Origin: Oscillospiraceae bacterium
GTDB lineage: Bacteria > Bacillota_A > Clostridia > Oscillospirales > Oscillospiraceae
Reading direction: 5' to 3'
Length of the DNA stretch: 19,005 bases
Assembly (NCBI GenBank): GCA_015068175.1
Contig: SVLA01000022.1
Coordinates: forward strand, 1 to 19,005
A program made the translations under genes and the position numbers. This document shows, in pieces, positions 8,468 to 16,279 of the stretch. Under the pieces are notes generated by a model. That model made no database searches, was not told the DNA's origin, and was given only the letters and a program-made list of their open reading frames with translations. Position 1 is the first letter of the stretch. The number at the start of each line of letters is the position of its first letter.

Positions 8468-9445
8468 ATGAAAAGACGACTGAATCGGGACAAGCTGAAA
8501 GCGCGGCTCCTGAAGACCGGCATTGCCATTTTGCGTACGGTACTGCTGACCGGTTTTGCCTACATCGTCCTGCACCCCATTATTCTGATGATCTCCAAGG
8601 CTTTTATGGCCCAGGAGGACGTGTTTGACAACAGTGTGCTGTGGATCCCCCGAAATTTCACCCTGGACAATCTGAAGGTGGCCGCCGAGACCATGAAATA
8701 CGGCAAGGCCCTGACAAACTCCCTGCTCTATGCGGCGATCAGCACCTTATTGCAGGTGGTGCCCTGCATGATGGCAGGCTATGCCTTTGCCCGGTTCAAT
8801 TTCAAAGGCAAGGGATTGCTGTTTGCGGTGGTCATCCTCACCATTCTGGTGCCGCCGCAGCAGTTTATGACGCCGCTGTATCTGCACCTTTCCCGGTTTG
8901 ACATTTTCGGCATCGTCAAGTCCCTCAACGGCGGCAAGGCGCTGAACCTGACCACCACCTACGTTCCTTATTTTCTGCTGTCCATGACCGGCTTCGGTCT
9001 GCGGAACGGTTTGTTCGTATTTTTGTTCCGGCAGGCATTCCGGGGCATCCCCCGGGAGACCGAGGAAGCGGCCATGATTGACGGCGCCGGCCAATTCCGG
9101 ATCTTTTGGCAGATCATGCTGCCCAGCTCCGTTACCATCATGGTCACGGTGATGCTCTTCTCCTTTGTTTGGCAGTACAATGACACCTATTATTCCGGCA
9201 TGCTGGCGGACGGTTTGCGGACCCTGCCCCAGGCGTATGGCTTGTTTGACTCTGCCATCACCGGCTGGAACGGCGATATGGCAGTGAACAATTTGCTGTC
9301 GCAGTATGTGCTGGATGATCCCAAGGTGTTGTCCTTGCTGCGGAATTCCGCCATGCTGCTGATCCTTGCGCCGTTGCTGGTGGTGTACGCCTTCGCACAG
9401 AAGTATTTTATCCAGAGTATTGAACGCAGCGGATTGGTAGGTTAA
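8468..9445 (+). CDS. Carbohydrate ABC transporter permease, MalG-like (pair 2)
   Basis: This 325-residue membrane protein is the MalG-type partner of the preceding gene. The N-terminus MKRRLNRDKLKARLLKTG is basic, then a membrane segment (AILRTVLLTGFAYIVLHPII) follows. The first loop has SKAFMAQEDVFDNSVLWIP and FTLDNLKVA, typical of this family, and the EAA loop is near residue 198 (EEAAMIDGAGQFRIFWQIML). The ATG at 8468 has AAGGAG (8452-8457) about 10 nt upstream. An in-frame upstream ATG at 8405 would run back into the previous gene and gives an implausible Pro/Ser-rich leader, so it was not used. The lipoprotein gene begins one base after this stop, extending the operon to a putative surface enzyme. 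Confidence 0.92.
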   Translation: MKRRLNRDKLKARLLKTGIAILRTVLLTGFAYIVLHPIILMISKAFMAQEDVFDNSVLWIPRNFTLDNLKVAAETMKYGKALTNSLLYAAISTLLQVVPCMMAGYAFARFNFKGKGLLFAVVILTILVPPQQFMTPLYLHLSRFDIFGIVKSLNGGKALNLTTTYVPYFLLSMTGFGLRNGLFVFLFRQAFRGIPRETEEAAMIDGAGQFRIFWQIMLPSSVTIMVTVMLFSFVWQYNDTYYSGMLADGLRTLPQAYGLFDSAITGWNGDMAVNNLLSQYVLDDPKVLSLLRNSAMLLILAPLLVVYAFAQKYFIQSIERSGLVG

Positions 9446-9446
9446 G

Positions 9447-11306
9447 ATGATGAAAAGAGTATTGGCGATCCTTTTGCTGGCGGCGCTGCTGATGTCCTGC
9501 GCCGGATGCGTGGAACAGCCGCCGGTGGATACCGGGGCGACGAAGGAGAGTGACCCCATGGAAACGAACCCCAACGAGACGGTGCCCGGCGCCACGGAAA
9601 CGGATCCCGCGGATCCCACGGTGACGCCCTCTGCGCCCACGACCCCTGCGCCCACGACCCCTGCCGCCACGGATCCTGCGGAAACCAAGCCGGCGGACAC
9701 CAAGCCGGCAGAAACCAAACCCGTGGAGACCAAACCGGCGGAGACGGAACCGGCCCCCACGGAGCCGGCGGCGACCCTGGTGGCTCCGCTGGTATATCCG
9801 GAGGAGACCCTCAAGAGCCTGGGACTGCTGAACATCCGGCTGAAGTCGTTCATTGCCCGGGCGGCCCAGGAAACCAGCTACACGGGCAACGGCCATTATG
9901 ACGGCACCAGCTTGTGCGCGTCGCCGTATTTCAGCGCCACGGTGGAAGGGAAGACCTTGCCCATCTACGGCACGCCGGTCTATGTGGCCGACGGCAACTA
10001 CGGCGCCCTCCATTCCTTCGCATCGGTGGATGTGCAGTTCGGAAAACAAGGAACCGTGACCCTGAAGCTGAAGGCGGACAGCTCCGTTTCCGTGAAATCT
10101 GCGGAAGTGTTTTGCCATGACGATTGCAGCATGACCGTCACGGGGCAGGAAATTACGCTGCAGGTCTCCAACCACGGCGTGTATACCGTGGTGATCAACG
10201 ACGATCAGCGTTATGCGGTGAGTATCTTCGTCCGGGAGTACCGGGATGAGGAGGCGGAGATCGCCGCCTACCGCGCCCAGTACGGCGCGGAGAACGTGAT
10301 CGTCTACGAGCCTGGCCTCCATGAGATCAGCTATCTGCATCTGAGCAAGAATTCCGTGCTGTATCTGAAGGCCGGCGCCGTACTGCTGCCGAAGCATACC
10401 TTTGATATTAAAGACGACAATGCGGCGGCCAATACGGCGGAAGAAAATGCCCAGAAATGCAACGGTATCGGCCTGAACCGGTTCCCGGTGATCAACACTT
10501 ATGCGTCCAACAATGTGACCATTGCCGGCCGCGGCACCGTGGATATGACCGAGATGGACTGGCATGAGCGCCGGGGCATCGTATTTACCATGTGCCAGAA
10601 CATCACCATGGATGGCGTGATTCTCATCAATCCCTGCGAGTGGGCCTTTATTACCTACCGCTGTGAAAATGTGACCGTCACCCAATGCGCGGTGATGGGT
10701 TATCGCACCAATTCCGATGCCTTTGCCATCTGCAACACCGTCGGCGCCACGGTCACCGATTGCTTCGCCCGGACCGGCGACGATATGTTTGAAGTGAAGA
10801 CCCTGGGCGGTGTGGACGGCGCGGTGAGCAAGGACATTACCTATCGCCGTTGTCAGGCCTGGGGCAGTAAGGCCCGCTGTTTCGGCGTCATCGGTGAGAT
10901 CGAGAAGGATGTCAGCAATATCCTCTTCGAGGACGGCATCGTGATCTTCCGGGATGCGACCTGGGACAACAACCGCATCGGTTCCCTGGTTGTGCTGCGG
11001 GAATGCGGCAGCGGCGTGGTGGATGGTGTCACATTCCGGAATATGACCATCCATTTTGACAAGGGCCGCGCCATCCAGGTGGGCGTGTACGGCTCCAATC
11101 TGTCCGGCAGCAAGATCCAGAACATCGTTTTTGAGAATATCACCTACAATGCGAAAATGAACGGCCAGCTCCGGCTGAACAGCGGCGCCGGCAACTATCT
11201 GTCGGTGACTTTTAAGAATGTTATCGCCAACGGAACGAAGCTGACAGACCGGAACGTGGAAGAGTTCGTCTACTGCGATGCCAGCGGATTGGTGAAGGTT
11301 CAGTAA
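9447..11306 (+). CDS. Lipoprotein with beta-helix glycosidase-like domain (GH28/GH49-like)
   Basis: The product (619 aa) opens with a lipoprotein signal, MMKRVLAILLLAALLMSC. Cys18 (LMSC) or Cys21 would be lipidated. A Pro/Thr/Glu/Lys-rich linker spans residues 30-108 and includes six 5-residue repeats of the ETKPA type. A beta-sandwich-like region (about 110-278) follows, then a right-handed parallel beta-helix (about 279-610) recognisable from SVLYLKAGAVLL, NVTIAGRGTVDM, ITMDGVILINP and repeated xNVTV turns. NSD at 421-423 and GDD at 444-446 match the Asp triad spacing of clan GH-N. The catalytic His expected about 20 residues later in GH28 is not seen (WGSKARCFGVIGE is there instead), which fits a GH49-like or divergent enzyme better. 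Likely an extracellular polysaccharide hydrolase; substrate not assigned. Two adjacent ATGs start it, with only a weak ribosome site, probably coupled to the upstream stop. Confidence 0.8.
   Translation: MMKRVLAILLLAALLMSCAGCVEQPPVDTGATKESDPMETNPNETVPGATETDPADPTVTPSAPTTPAPTTPAATDPAETKPADTKPAETKPVETKPAETEPAPTEPAATLVAPLVYPEETLKSLGLLNIRLKSFIARAAQETSYTGNGHYDGTSLCASPYFSATVEGKTLPIYGTPVYVADGNYGALHSFASVDVQFGKQGTVTLKLKADSSVSVKSAEVFCHDDCSMTVTGQEITLQVSNHGVYTVVINDDQRYAVSIFVREYRDEEAEIAAYRAQYGAENVIVYEPGLHEISYLHLSKNSVLYLKAGAVLLPKHTFDIKDDNAAANTAEENAQKCNGIGLNRFPVINTYASNNVTIAGRGTVDMTEMDWHERRGIVFTMCQNITMDGVILINPCEWAFITYRCENVTVTQCAVMGYRTNSDAFAICNTVGATVTDCFARTGDDMFEVKTLGGVDGAVSKDITYRRCQAWGSKARCFGVIGEIEKDVSNILFEDGIVIFRDATWDNNRIGSLVVLRECGSGVVDGVTFRNMTIHFDKGRAIQVGVYGSNLSGSKIQNIVFENITYNAKMNGQLRLNSGAGNYLSVTFKNVIANGTKLTDRNVEEFVYCDASGLVKVQ
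9681..9770 (+). repeat. 15-bp tandem repeat encoding (E/D)TKPA linker
   Basis: Six in-frame 15-bp units are seen at 9681, 9696, 9711, 9726, 9741 and 9756. They follow the pattern GAAACCAAGCCGGCG with substitutions, mainly at third positions and in the last two copies. They encode ETKPA, DTKPA, ETKPV, ETKPA, ETEPA and PTEPA. This is a wall-spanning type linker between lipid anchor and enzyme domain. Confidence 0.85.
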
Positions 11307-11326
11307 ATCAAATATGGGGGCTCGAT

Positions 11327-11491
11327 ATGGAGAACATGACCGTGAACATGCATTTTTGGGGACTGCCCCAAAATGCGCTTCGCCGGGAGCGGCGGCAGCA
11401 ACGGCGGGATCCGTGTGGGGCCCCTTTCCCTTTTGATGCAGATCATGGGAACTGCACAGTTGGAATATTAGGGGAGAGACAGCGGCTATGA
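11327..11491 (+). CDS. Possible 54-codon small ORF, translationally coupled
   Basis: An open frame starts at ATG 11327, six bases after a GGGGG run (11316-11320), and ends in TGA overlapping the next gene's ATG (ATGA at 11488-11491). The predicted peptide begins MENMTVNMHFWGLPQNAL, then has a very Arg-rich stretch (RRERRQQRR), a short CGAPFPFDADHGNC segment and no membrane helix. I recognise no family. The ribosome-site spacing and the coupling overlap are what argue for it. The short length, odd composition and the hairpin inside it argue against. It could instead be a leader peptide or chance. Confidence 0.25.
   Translation: MENMTVNMHFWGLPQNALRRERRQQRRDPCGAPFPFDADHGNCTVGILGERQRL
11350..11376 (+). 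other. Stem-loop in the 11307-11487 intergenic gap
   Basis: GCATTTTTGGGG (11350-11361) pairs with CCCCAAAATGC (11366-11376) around an ACTG loop, with one bulged T. No T-run follows, so it is not a standard terminator. It may be a processing or stability element between the lipoprotein gene and the glycosidase-like gene. No convincing promoter was found in this gap. Confidence 0.5.
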
Positions 11492-13398
11492 CACAGATTT
11501 GGGAACAAAAAGAACAGACAATTTGCTGGAATGTTTTGCCCGGCCAATGTCACCGGGACAATTATGAGATGAGCGGCCTTTGGTGCGATCAGATCATGGA
11601 CTACGGTGTGGAGGCTGATGGGCGGCTGTATTTGGCGTACAGTTGCTATTTTCCCACCCTGCGGACCATTCCCAACGATACCCACGCCACATTGGAAGTG
11701 CGGCGGGCACGGGAGGAAATGCCCCGGCTCCGGTATCCGGGGGGCGCGGTGGAGGAATATCCCGTCCGCTTTATCCTGGACGGCACCTTGGTGGCGGAGA
11801 GCCGCACCAATGCCGGTGTGTGGATCCGGCGGCAATTTTTTCCGGCGGCGGATGGGCGCTGCGGCCTGGAATTGGTGACGGTCACCGCGGAGCAGGCGGT
11901 CACATTGCAGATGCCGGCACCGAAAGACCAGGTGATCTTCCATAAACTGGGCACCAAGGGTACTTATGTAGCCCGGGTGCGCCATGATTGCCCGGAACAG
12001 ATCAGCCTTCTGCCCGGGGATGCCCTCCAATATACCCAGGGGATCTCGGCGGACATCGGCATGACCTATCCGCCCCTGCCCGCAGGGCAGGAACAGCTTC
12101 AGCGGCGCTATGACCGGATCCGGGCGCTGTGCGACGGGGCGCTGAATGTGGACACCGGCATCCAAGAGCTGGATGCCATGACCCGTTTCGCCAAACTCCG
12201 GGCGGGGGAGAGCATTTTTGAGACGCTGTGCGGAAAACTCCACAGTCCCGGCGGGCGGACCTATTATGCGGCTACCTGGTGCAATGATCAGGTGGAGTAT
12301 GCCGGTCCCCATTTTGCCATGACCGGGGATCCCTGGGCCATTGAGGCATCGCTGAATGCCTACCGGGCCTATGTGCCCTTTATGACGGAAGACTATCAGC
12401 CCATTCCCTGCTCGGTGATTGCGGAGGGGTTGGATATCTGGAACGGCGCCGGGGACCGGGGCGATGCGGCCATGTATCTGTACGGCGCGTCCTTGTTTGC
12501 CCTCTATCTGGGGGACCGCCGGGTGGCGGAGGAACTGTACGGCCCCATCCGCTGGTGCGCCGAATACTGCCTCCGGCAGACGACCCCGGAGGGCGTCATC
12601 CGCTCCGACACCGACGAGCTGGAGCGGCGGATCCCCACCGACGGCTACGCCAATCTGTCCACGTCCTGCCTCTGCTACGGCGGATTGATGATGGCGGCCA
12701 AATTGGCGGAATCCCTGGGGGATCAGAAGACGGTTGACGAATACCGGCACCGTGGGGTAGAATTGAAGAAAGCTATTGAGACCTATTTCGGCGCGGAACT
12801 CCACGGCTATGAAACTTACCGCTACAGCCGGGGATTTGACACTTTGCGGTCCTGGATCTGCCTGCCGCTGTGTGTGGGCATCATGGACCGCAGCGCGGGT
12901 ACAGTGGAGGCTATGCTGTCGTCCTGGCTGTGGACCGGGGAGGGGATGCTTTCCTGCGAAATTTCCGACGAAAACCGGGACAGCACCATTTGGGACCGCT
13001 CCACCCTCTACGGCCTGAAGGCGGCCTTCCTGGCCGGTGAAGGGGACCGGATCCTGGAATTTTTGCTGGCGTATTGCCGCAGGCGGCTGCTGGGGGACCG
13101 GGTGCCCTATGCGGTGGAGGCTTATCCCGAGGGGGCCAAGCGCCATCTGTCGGCGGAAAGCGCCCTGTTTGTCCGGGTGATTACGGAGGGCCTTTTGGGC
13201 CTGCAGCCGGAGGGATTGACGCGGTTCTCCTTTGTGCCCCGGCTGCCGGTGGGGATGCCCCATCTGTATGTGGAGGATCTGAATATTGCGGGCCATTGCT
13301 GGCAGATCCGCATTGAACAAGACCGCTGGGCGGTGGAAAAAGACCACGACCTCTGGGCCGAAGGCGTGACCGACGGCCGGCGGGTGACCATGGAATAA
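11488..13398 (+). CDS. Cytoplasmic six-hairpin (alpha-toroid) glycosidase-like protein
   Basis: This protein (636 aa) has no signal peptide, so it is likely cytoplasmic. Residues 1 to about 200 look like an N-terminal beta-sandwich (DYGVEADGRLYLAYSCYFP, then FILDGTLVAESRTNAGVW). The rest resembles an (alpha/alpha)6 barrel glycosidase of the kind found in GH78, GH95, GH63 or amylo-glucosidase relatives. Relevant stretches are YYAATWCNDQVEYAGPHFAM near 260-280, AEGLDIWNGAGDRGDAAMY near 312-330, DSTIWDRSTLYGLKAAFL and the closing VITEGLLGLQPEG with FVPRLPVGMP, typical of the C-terminus of such enzymes. Acidic residues D and E in those segments are candidate catalytic residues, but I cannot pick the pair. 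AGGGGAG at 11470-11476 precedes the ATG by 11 nt. It probably breaks down the imported oligosaccharide; specificity not assigned. Confidence 0.75.
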   Translation: MTQIWEQKEQTICWNVLPGQCHRDNYEMSGLWCDQIMDYGVEADGRLYLAYSCYFPTLRTIPNDTHATLEVRRAREEMPRLRYPGGAVEEYPVRFILDGTLVAESRTNAGVWIRRQFFPAADGRCGLELVTVTAEQAVTLQMPAPKDQVIFHKLGTKGTYVARVRHDCPEQISLLPGDALQYTQGISADIGMTYPPLPAGQEQLQRRYDRIRALCDGALNVDTGIQELDAMTRFAKLRAGESIFETLCGKLHSPGGRTYYAATWCNDQVEYAGPHFAMTGDPWAIEASLNAYRAYVPFMTEDYQPIPCSVIAEGLDIWNGAGDRGDAAMYLYGASLFALYLGDRRVAEELYGPIRWCAEYCLRQTTPEGVIRSDTDELERRIPTDGYANLSTSCLCYGGLMMAAKLAESLGDQKTVDEYRHRGVELKKAIETYFGAELHGYETYRYSRGFDTLRSWICLPLCVGIMDRSAGTVEAMLSSWLWTGEGMLSCEISDENRDSTIWDRSTLYGLKAAFLAGEGDRILEFLLAYCRRRLLGDRVPYAVEAYPEGAKRHLSAESALFVRVITEGLLGLQPEGLTRFSFVPRLPVGMPHLYVEDLNIAGHCWQIRIEQDRWAVEKDHDLWAEGVTDGRRVTME

Positions 13399-13413
13399 AA
13401 AGGAGGAACTGGG

Positions 13414-13785
13414 ATGGATCGGAAAGGACTGCGGCGGATTTGTGTGTGGGCCGTGGTATTTGGGGCCTTGTGGGTCCTTTGCGCCCGATTGCTGCTGCAA
13501 AATCTGTATCGCTTCCTGGAATTTGATCCCACGTTCTACGGGATTTTTCAGCAGCTCCGGGGGGCGGAGATCCGGCCGCCTATGGTATTGCTGACCTTGG
13601 GGGCGTTGAGCCTGGCCTGGATCCTGGGCCGACTGAAGGAGCGGAAATTTCTGCGGATCTTCATTGTGGCGCCGCTGTGGCTGGCCGCGGCCCTGGCGGT
13701 GCTGCTGCTGACCCGGGTCAACGGCATCCGCTTTGGAGATGTGCTGTTTTCGCTGCTGGATGTTCTCGGAAAGGGGGGGCTTTGA
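13414..13785 (+). CDS. Small membrane protein of unknown function
   Basis: This 123-residue protein is mostly hydrophobic, with three likely membrane segments: about 8-27 (RICVWAVVFGALWVLCARLL), 49-68 (PPMVLLTLGALSLAWILGRL) and 80-97 (APLWLAAALAVLLLTRVN). An excellent AGGAGG (13401-13406) lies 7 nt before the ATG, and the stop overlaps the next ATG (TGATG at 13783-13787). I do not recognise the family. Coupling to the ceramidase-fold lipoprotein suggests that the two are made in step and may act together at the membrane. Confidence 0.8.
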   Translation: MDRKGLRRICVWAVVFGALWVLCARLLLQNLYRFLEFDPTFYGIFQQLRGAEIRPPMVLLTLGALSLAWILGRLKERKFLRIFIVAPLWLAAALAVLLLTRVNGIRFGDVLFSLLDVLGKGGL

Positions 13786-15116
13786 TGAAAAAATGGGTGC
13801 CCATTCTTTTGGCCCTGGTCCTGCTTTTGGGCTGCGCGCCCACGGAGACCCCGGAAGAGGCGGCCTGGGAGGCAGGTTTCGGCAGCACGGAGCTGCCCTT
13901 GCCGGCAGAGGATGCCGGCCCACTGTACATCGCCGGCTATCGCAACGGCAAGGAGATCACCGGGGTACTGGATCTGCAGCAGGCCAGGGCCTTGTGGCTG
14001 TCCGACGGACGGACCGCCATGGTGCTGATCGCCGTGGATTGCGTGGGCCTGGGCAGCGATACCGTGGCCCGGATCCGCAGCGGATTGGCGGATTTTTGCC
14101 GCCGGACCGGCTGCGACAGCGTCAATGTGATCTCCACCCACACCCACGCCGGTGTGGATACCCTGGGTCTGTGGGGCCCGGTGGGTTTGAACGGAAAAAA
14201 TGAGGCATTCATGGACACCTTGGTGGCCGGGGCCATCCGGGCGGCGGAAGATGCCTATGCTGACCGCAGTCAGGGTACCCTCCAATGGGCCACCACGAAA
14301 ACCGAGGGCCTCCAGGAAGATTCCCGGCTGCCGGAAAAATACGACAGCAATATCTATCAGATCCGGTTCCAGCCGGCGGATCCCGCGCAAAACGGCATCC
14401 GGCTGTGGTCCTTTGCGGCCCATGCGGAGGCATTGCGGTCGGAGAATACCAAGGTTTCCCGGGATTATCCCGGCGTGGTGTGCGATCTGATCCGGCAGGA
14501 GACCGGCGATGATGCGCTGTATGTGCCGGGGGCCATTGGCGGTTTGATCATGACGCCCCGGCTGAAGGAGAATGTGGAGGAAAATCTGCAAATCACCGGC
14601 CAGCGGATCGCCAACCGGGTCCTGGCGGATACAAAATGGACGGAACTGGCCCCGGATCTGGCCATTTCCCGTGTGGAATGGGAAACAGAGCTGGACAATA
14701 CCCTGTTTTTGTACTACAAATTCCTGGGGATCCTGGGTAATCCTGCCCGGCAGGATCTGCTGGGGCGGTATTATCTGACGACGGAACTGTCGGTGATCCG
14801 CCTGGGAGAACTGGGATTGACCCTGGTGCCGGGAGAGCTGTTCCCGGAACTGATCCGGGGAACGGGAAAGCCGGAGGATCCCCAGGGGATCGCCGCTCTG
14901 GGGCAGGCCTATGGGTTGGAAAAAATGCTGATTTTTGGCCTGGCCAATGACGAGATCGGCTATATCGTCCCACCTTCGGATTTTGTGCTGGATGGGGAGC
15001 TGCCCTATGTGCGGGAGGCGGAGGGGGATCACTATGAGGAGACCAACTCTGTGGGTCCCAACTGCGCCGCAGACCTGGCGCAAGCGTTGGAAGAGGCGCT
15101 GCAAAAGCTGCAATAA
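13785..15116 (+). CDS. Lipoprotein with neutral/alkaline ceramidase-type N-terminal domain
   Basis: This protein (443 aa) has a clear lipoprotein signal, MKKWVPILLALVLLLGC, with lipidation at Cys17, so it should sit on the outer face of the membrane. The family signature ISTHTHAGVDTLGLWGP starts near residue 116; the two His of HTH match zinc ligands of neutral ceramidases. A further His at about 213 in LWSFAAHAEAL, followed by VSRDYPGVV, matches the third-ligand region. The protein is shorter than characterised ceramidases (usually over 600 aa) and lacks their C-terminal immunoglobulin-like domain. It would cleave an amide in ceramide or a related acylated or glycosylated molecule, but the real substrate is uncertain; many bacterial members are untested. 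The start ATG 13785 overlaps the preceding stop. The gene ends 9 nt before the terminator stem. Confidence 0.82.
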   Translation: MKKWVPILLALVLLLGCAPTETPEEAAWEAGFGSTELPLPAEDAGPLYIAGYRNGKEITGVLDLQQARALWLSDGRTAMVLIAVDCVGLGSDTVARIRSGLADFCRRTGCDSVNVISTHTHAGVDTLGLWGPVGLNGKNEAFMDTLVAGAIRAAEDAYADRSQGTLQWATTKTEGLQEDSRLPEKYDSNIYQIRFQPADPAQNGIRLWSFAAHAEALRSENTKVSRDYPGVVCDLIRQETGDDALYVPGAIGGLIMTPRLKENVEENLQITGQRIANRVLADTKWTELAPDLAISRVEWETELDNTLFLYYKFLGILGNPARQDLLGRYYLTTELSVIRLGELGLTLVPGELFPELIRGTGKPEDPQGIAALGQAYGLEKMLIFGLANDEIGYIVPPSDFVLDGELPYVREAEGDHYEETNSVGPNCAADLAQALEEALQKLQ

Positions 15117-15125
15117 ACAGTAATT

Positions 15126-15157
15126 CCCCCGGATGCGAATGCATCCGGGGGTCTTTT
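15126..15157 (+). terminator. Strong Rho-independent terminator
   Basis: A perfect 11-bp stem CCCCCGGATGC (15126-15136) and GCATCCGGGGG (15141-15151) closes a GAAT loop and is followed by TCTTTT. It lies 9 nt after the ceramidase-like stop and ends the + strand gene run. The convergent LacI gene ends just beyond it. Read on the minus strand the trailing bases are poor in T, so it mainly serves the + strand. Confidence 0.95.
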
Positions 15158-15161
15158 GCGG

Positions 15162-16220
15162 TCAATTGCCGGAGATGTTTTGAACACTGCCGCCCTCGAT
15201 CAGGACCGGCTGGATGGTTCGGACTTGTTCAATGCTCTTTTTGTTCAGGACCTGGTAAAGCTGCTGCATACACATAACACCGATCTCAAAGGAACAGATG
15301 GAAACGGTTGTCAGCCGGGGATAAGTAGTTTCGCTGTACAGACTGCCGTCGTGGCCAATGATGGACAGATCCTCCGGTACACGCAGCCCGCAGGCTGCTG
15401 CCGCATTCAGGGCACCGACGGCCATTTCGTCATTGGCGCAATAAAGAGCAGTAGGACGGTCCGGCTTGCGGAGCAAAGCGGCGGCGGCCTCAAAGGCGCT
15501 GGGAATGGAAAGGGAACAATCGGCAATGTACTTTTGCTCAACGGGGCAGCCGTTGTCCGCCATGGCGTGGAGAAAACCTTGGTAACGCTCATACCAGATG
15601 CCGGCATTGCGTTCTTTATGACAGATCATACCTATTTTTTTGTGTCCGTTGTTCACCAGATGCTGAACGGCCATCTCCGCACCGCCGCGATAGTCCACCA
15701 GTACCCGGCCGGAGATACCATGGATGCGGCAGTTTTCCAGAAGGATCGTGGGCAGGGGAGAGGGTGTCATGCCGGCAAGGATCTCCTCCAGTTCGGCGTA
15801 AAAGTGACGGGTGTCATCGGGGCCGGCCTCGATGCCGTGAAGATTGACTTCCATCGGCAGGACAATCAGACCGTCGATCTTCTTGCTGATCAGGATATTG
15901 GCGCTTTTGATCAAACTGTTCATATCATGGCCGTTGCCGAGAATCACGTCCAAGCCGTAATCGGCGGCGGTTTGAACAATGCCGGAAACCATAACCGAGT
16001 ATAGGGGATTTTCCAGTCTGGAAAACAGAACGCCGATAGAATTGGCACGATTGGTGGCCAGACTTCGCGCTACCAGATTGGGGCGATAATTTAGCTTGCG
16101 GATGGCGGCCTCCACCTTGGCAACGGTTTTTGAGGATACCCCCGGCTTGTTGTTTACCACACGGGAAACAGTCATGGCGGAAACACCGGACAAGGTTGCT
16201 ACATCTTGCAAAGTTGCCAT
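15162..16220 (-). CDS. LacI-family transcriptional repressor
   Basis: This 352-residue regulator has the N-terminal LacI helix-turn-helix (residues 4-23, LQDVATLSGVSAMTVSRVVN) and NKPGVSSKTVAKV, then the hinge LNYRPNLVARSLATNR. A periplasmic-binding-protein-like effector domain follows (about 60-340, from IGVLFSRLENPLYSVM to YCANDEMAVGALNAA and LSIIGHDG). It should bind a sugar or its derivative and release DNA. The start at 16220 is chosen because AGGAGG (16227-16232 on the plus map) lies 6 nt from it. The earlier ATG at 16226 touches the ribosome site directly and adds only two residues. It is transcribed away from the surface protein and solute-binding protein genes, whose promoter carries matching operators. 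Confidence 0.95.
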   Translation of the reverse strand: MATLQDVATLSGVSAMTVSRVVNNKPGVSSKTVAKVEAAIRKLNYRPNLVARSLATNRANSIGVLFSRLENPLYSVMVSGIVQTAADYGLDVILGNGHDMNSLIKSANILISKKIDGLIVLPMEVNLHGIEAGPDDTRHFYAELEEILAGMTPSPLPTILLENCRIHGISGRVLVDYRGGAEMAVQHLVNNGHKKIGMICHKERNAGIWYERYQGFLHAMADNGCPVEQKYIADCSLSIPSAFEAAAALLRKPDRPTALYCANDEMAVGALNAAAACGLRVPEDLSIIGHDGSLYSETTYPRLTTVSICSFEIGVMCMQQLYQVLNKKSIEQVRTIQPVLIEGGSVQNISGN

Positions 16221-16250
16221 GTTCATCCTCCTGAATAACTTGTTTTATTT

Positions 16251-16279
16251 ATTATAATGAACATCATATTCTATTGCAA
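16251..16279 (-). promoter_or_regulatory. Promoter of the LacI-family gene
   Basis: On the minus strand TTGCAA (16274-16279) is separated by 17 nt from a perfect TATAAT (16251-16256). The LacI start lies about 30 nt downstream, with AGGAGG in between. The two operators at 16397-16414 and 16467-16480 do not overlap it, so strong autoregulation from these sites is not evident. Confidence 0.75.

Noticed and set aside
11350..11376. Intergenic stem-loop as a terminator splitting the left run
   Set aside because: No T-run follows the stem, and no promoter was found before the next gene.
11443..13923. Very long open frame on the minus strand (also similar ones at 2009-4303, 4973-7399, 9408-11054 and 16401-18281)
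   Set aside because: These lie antisense to well-supported genes, have His/Gln/Gly/Arg-rich composition typical of antisense frames in GC-rich coding DNA, show no domain motifs and lack ribosome sites.
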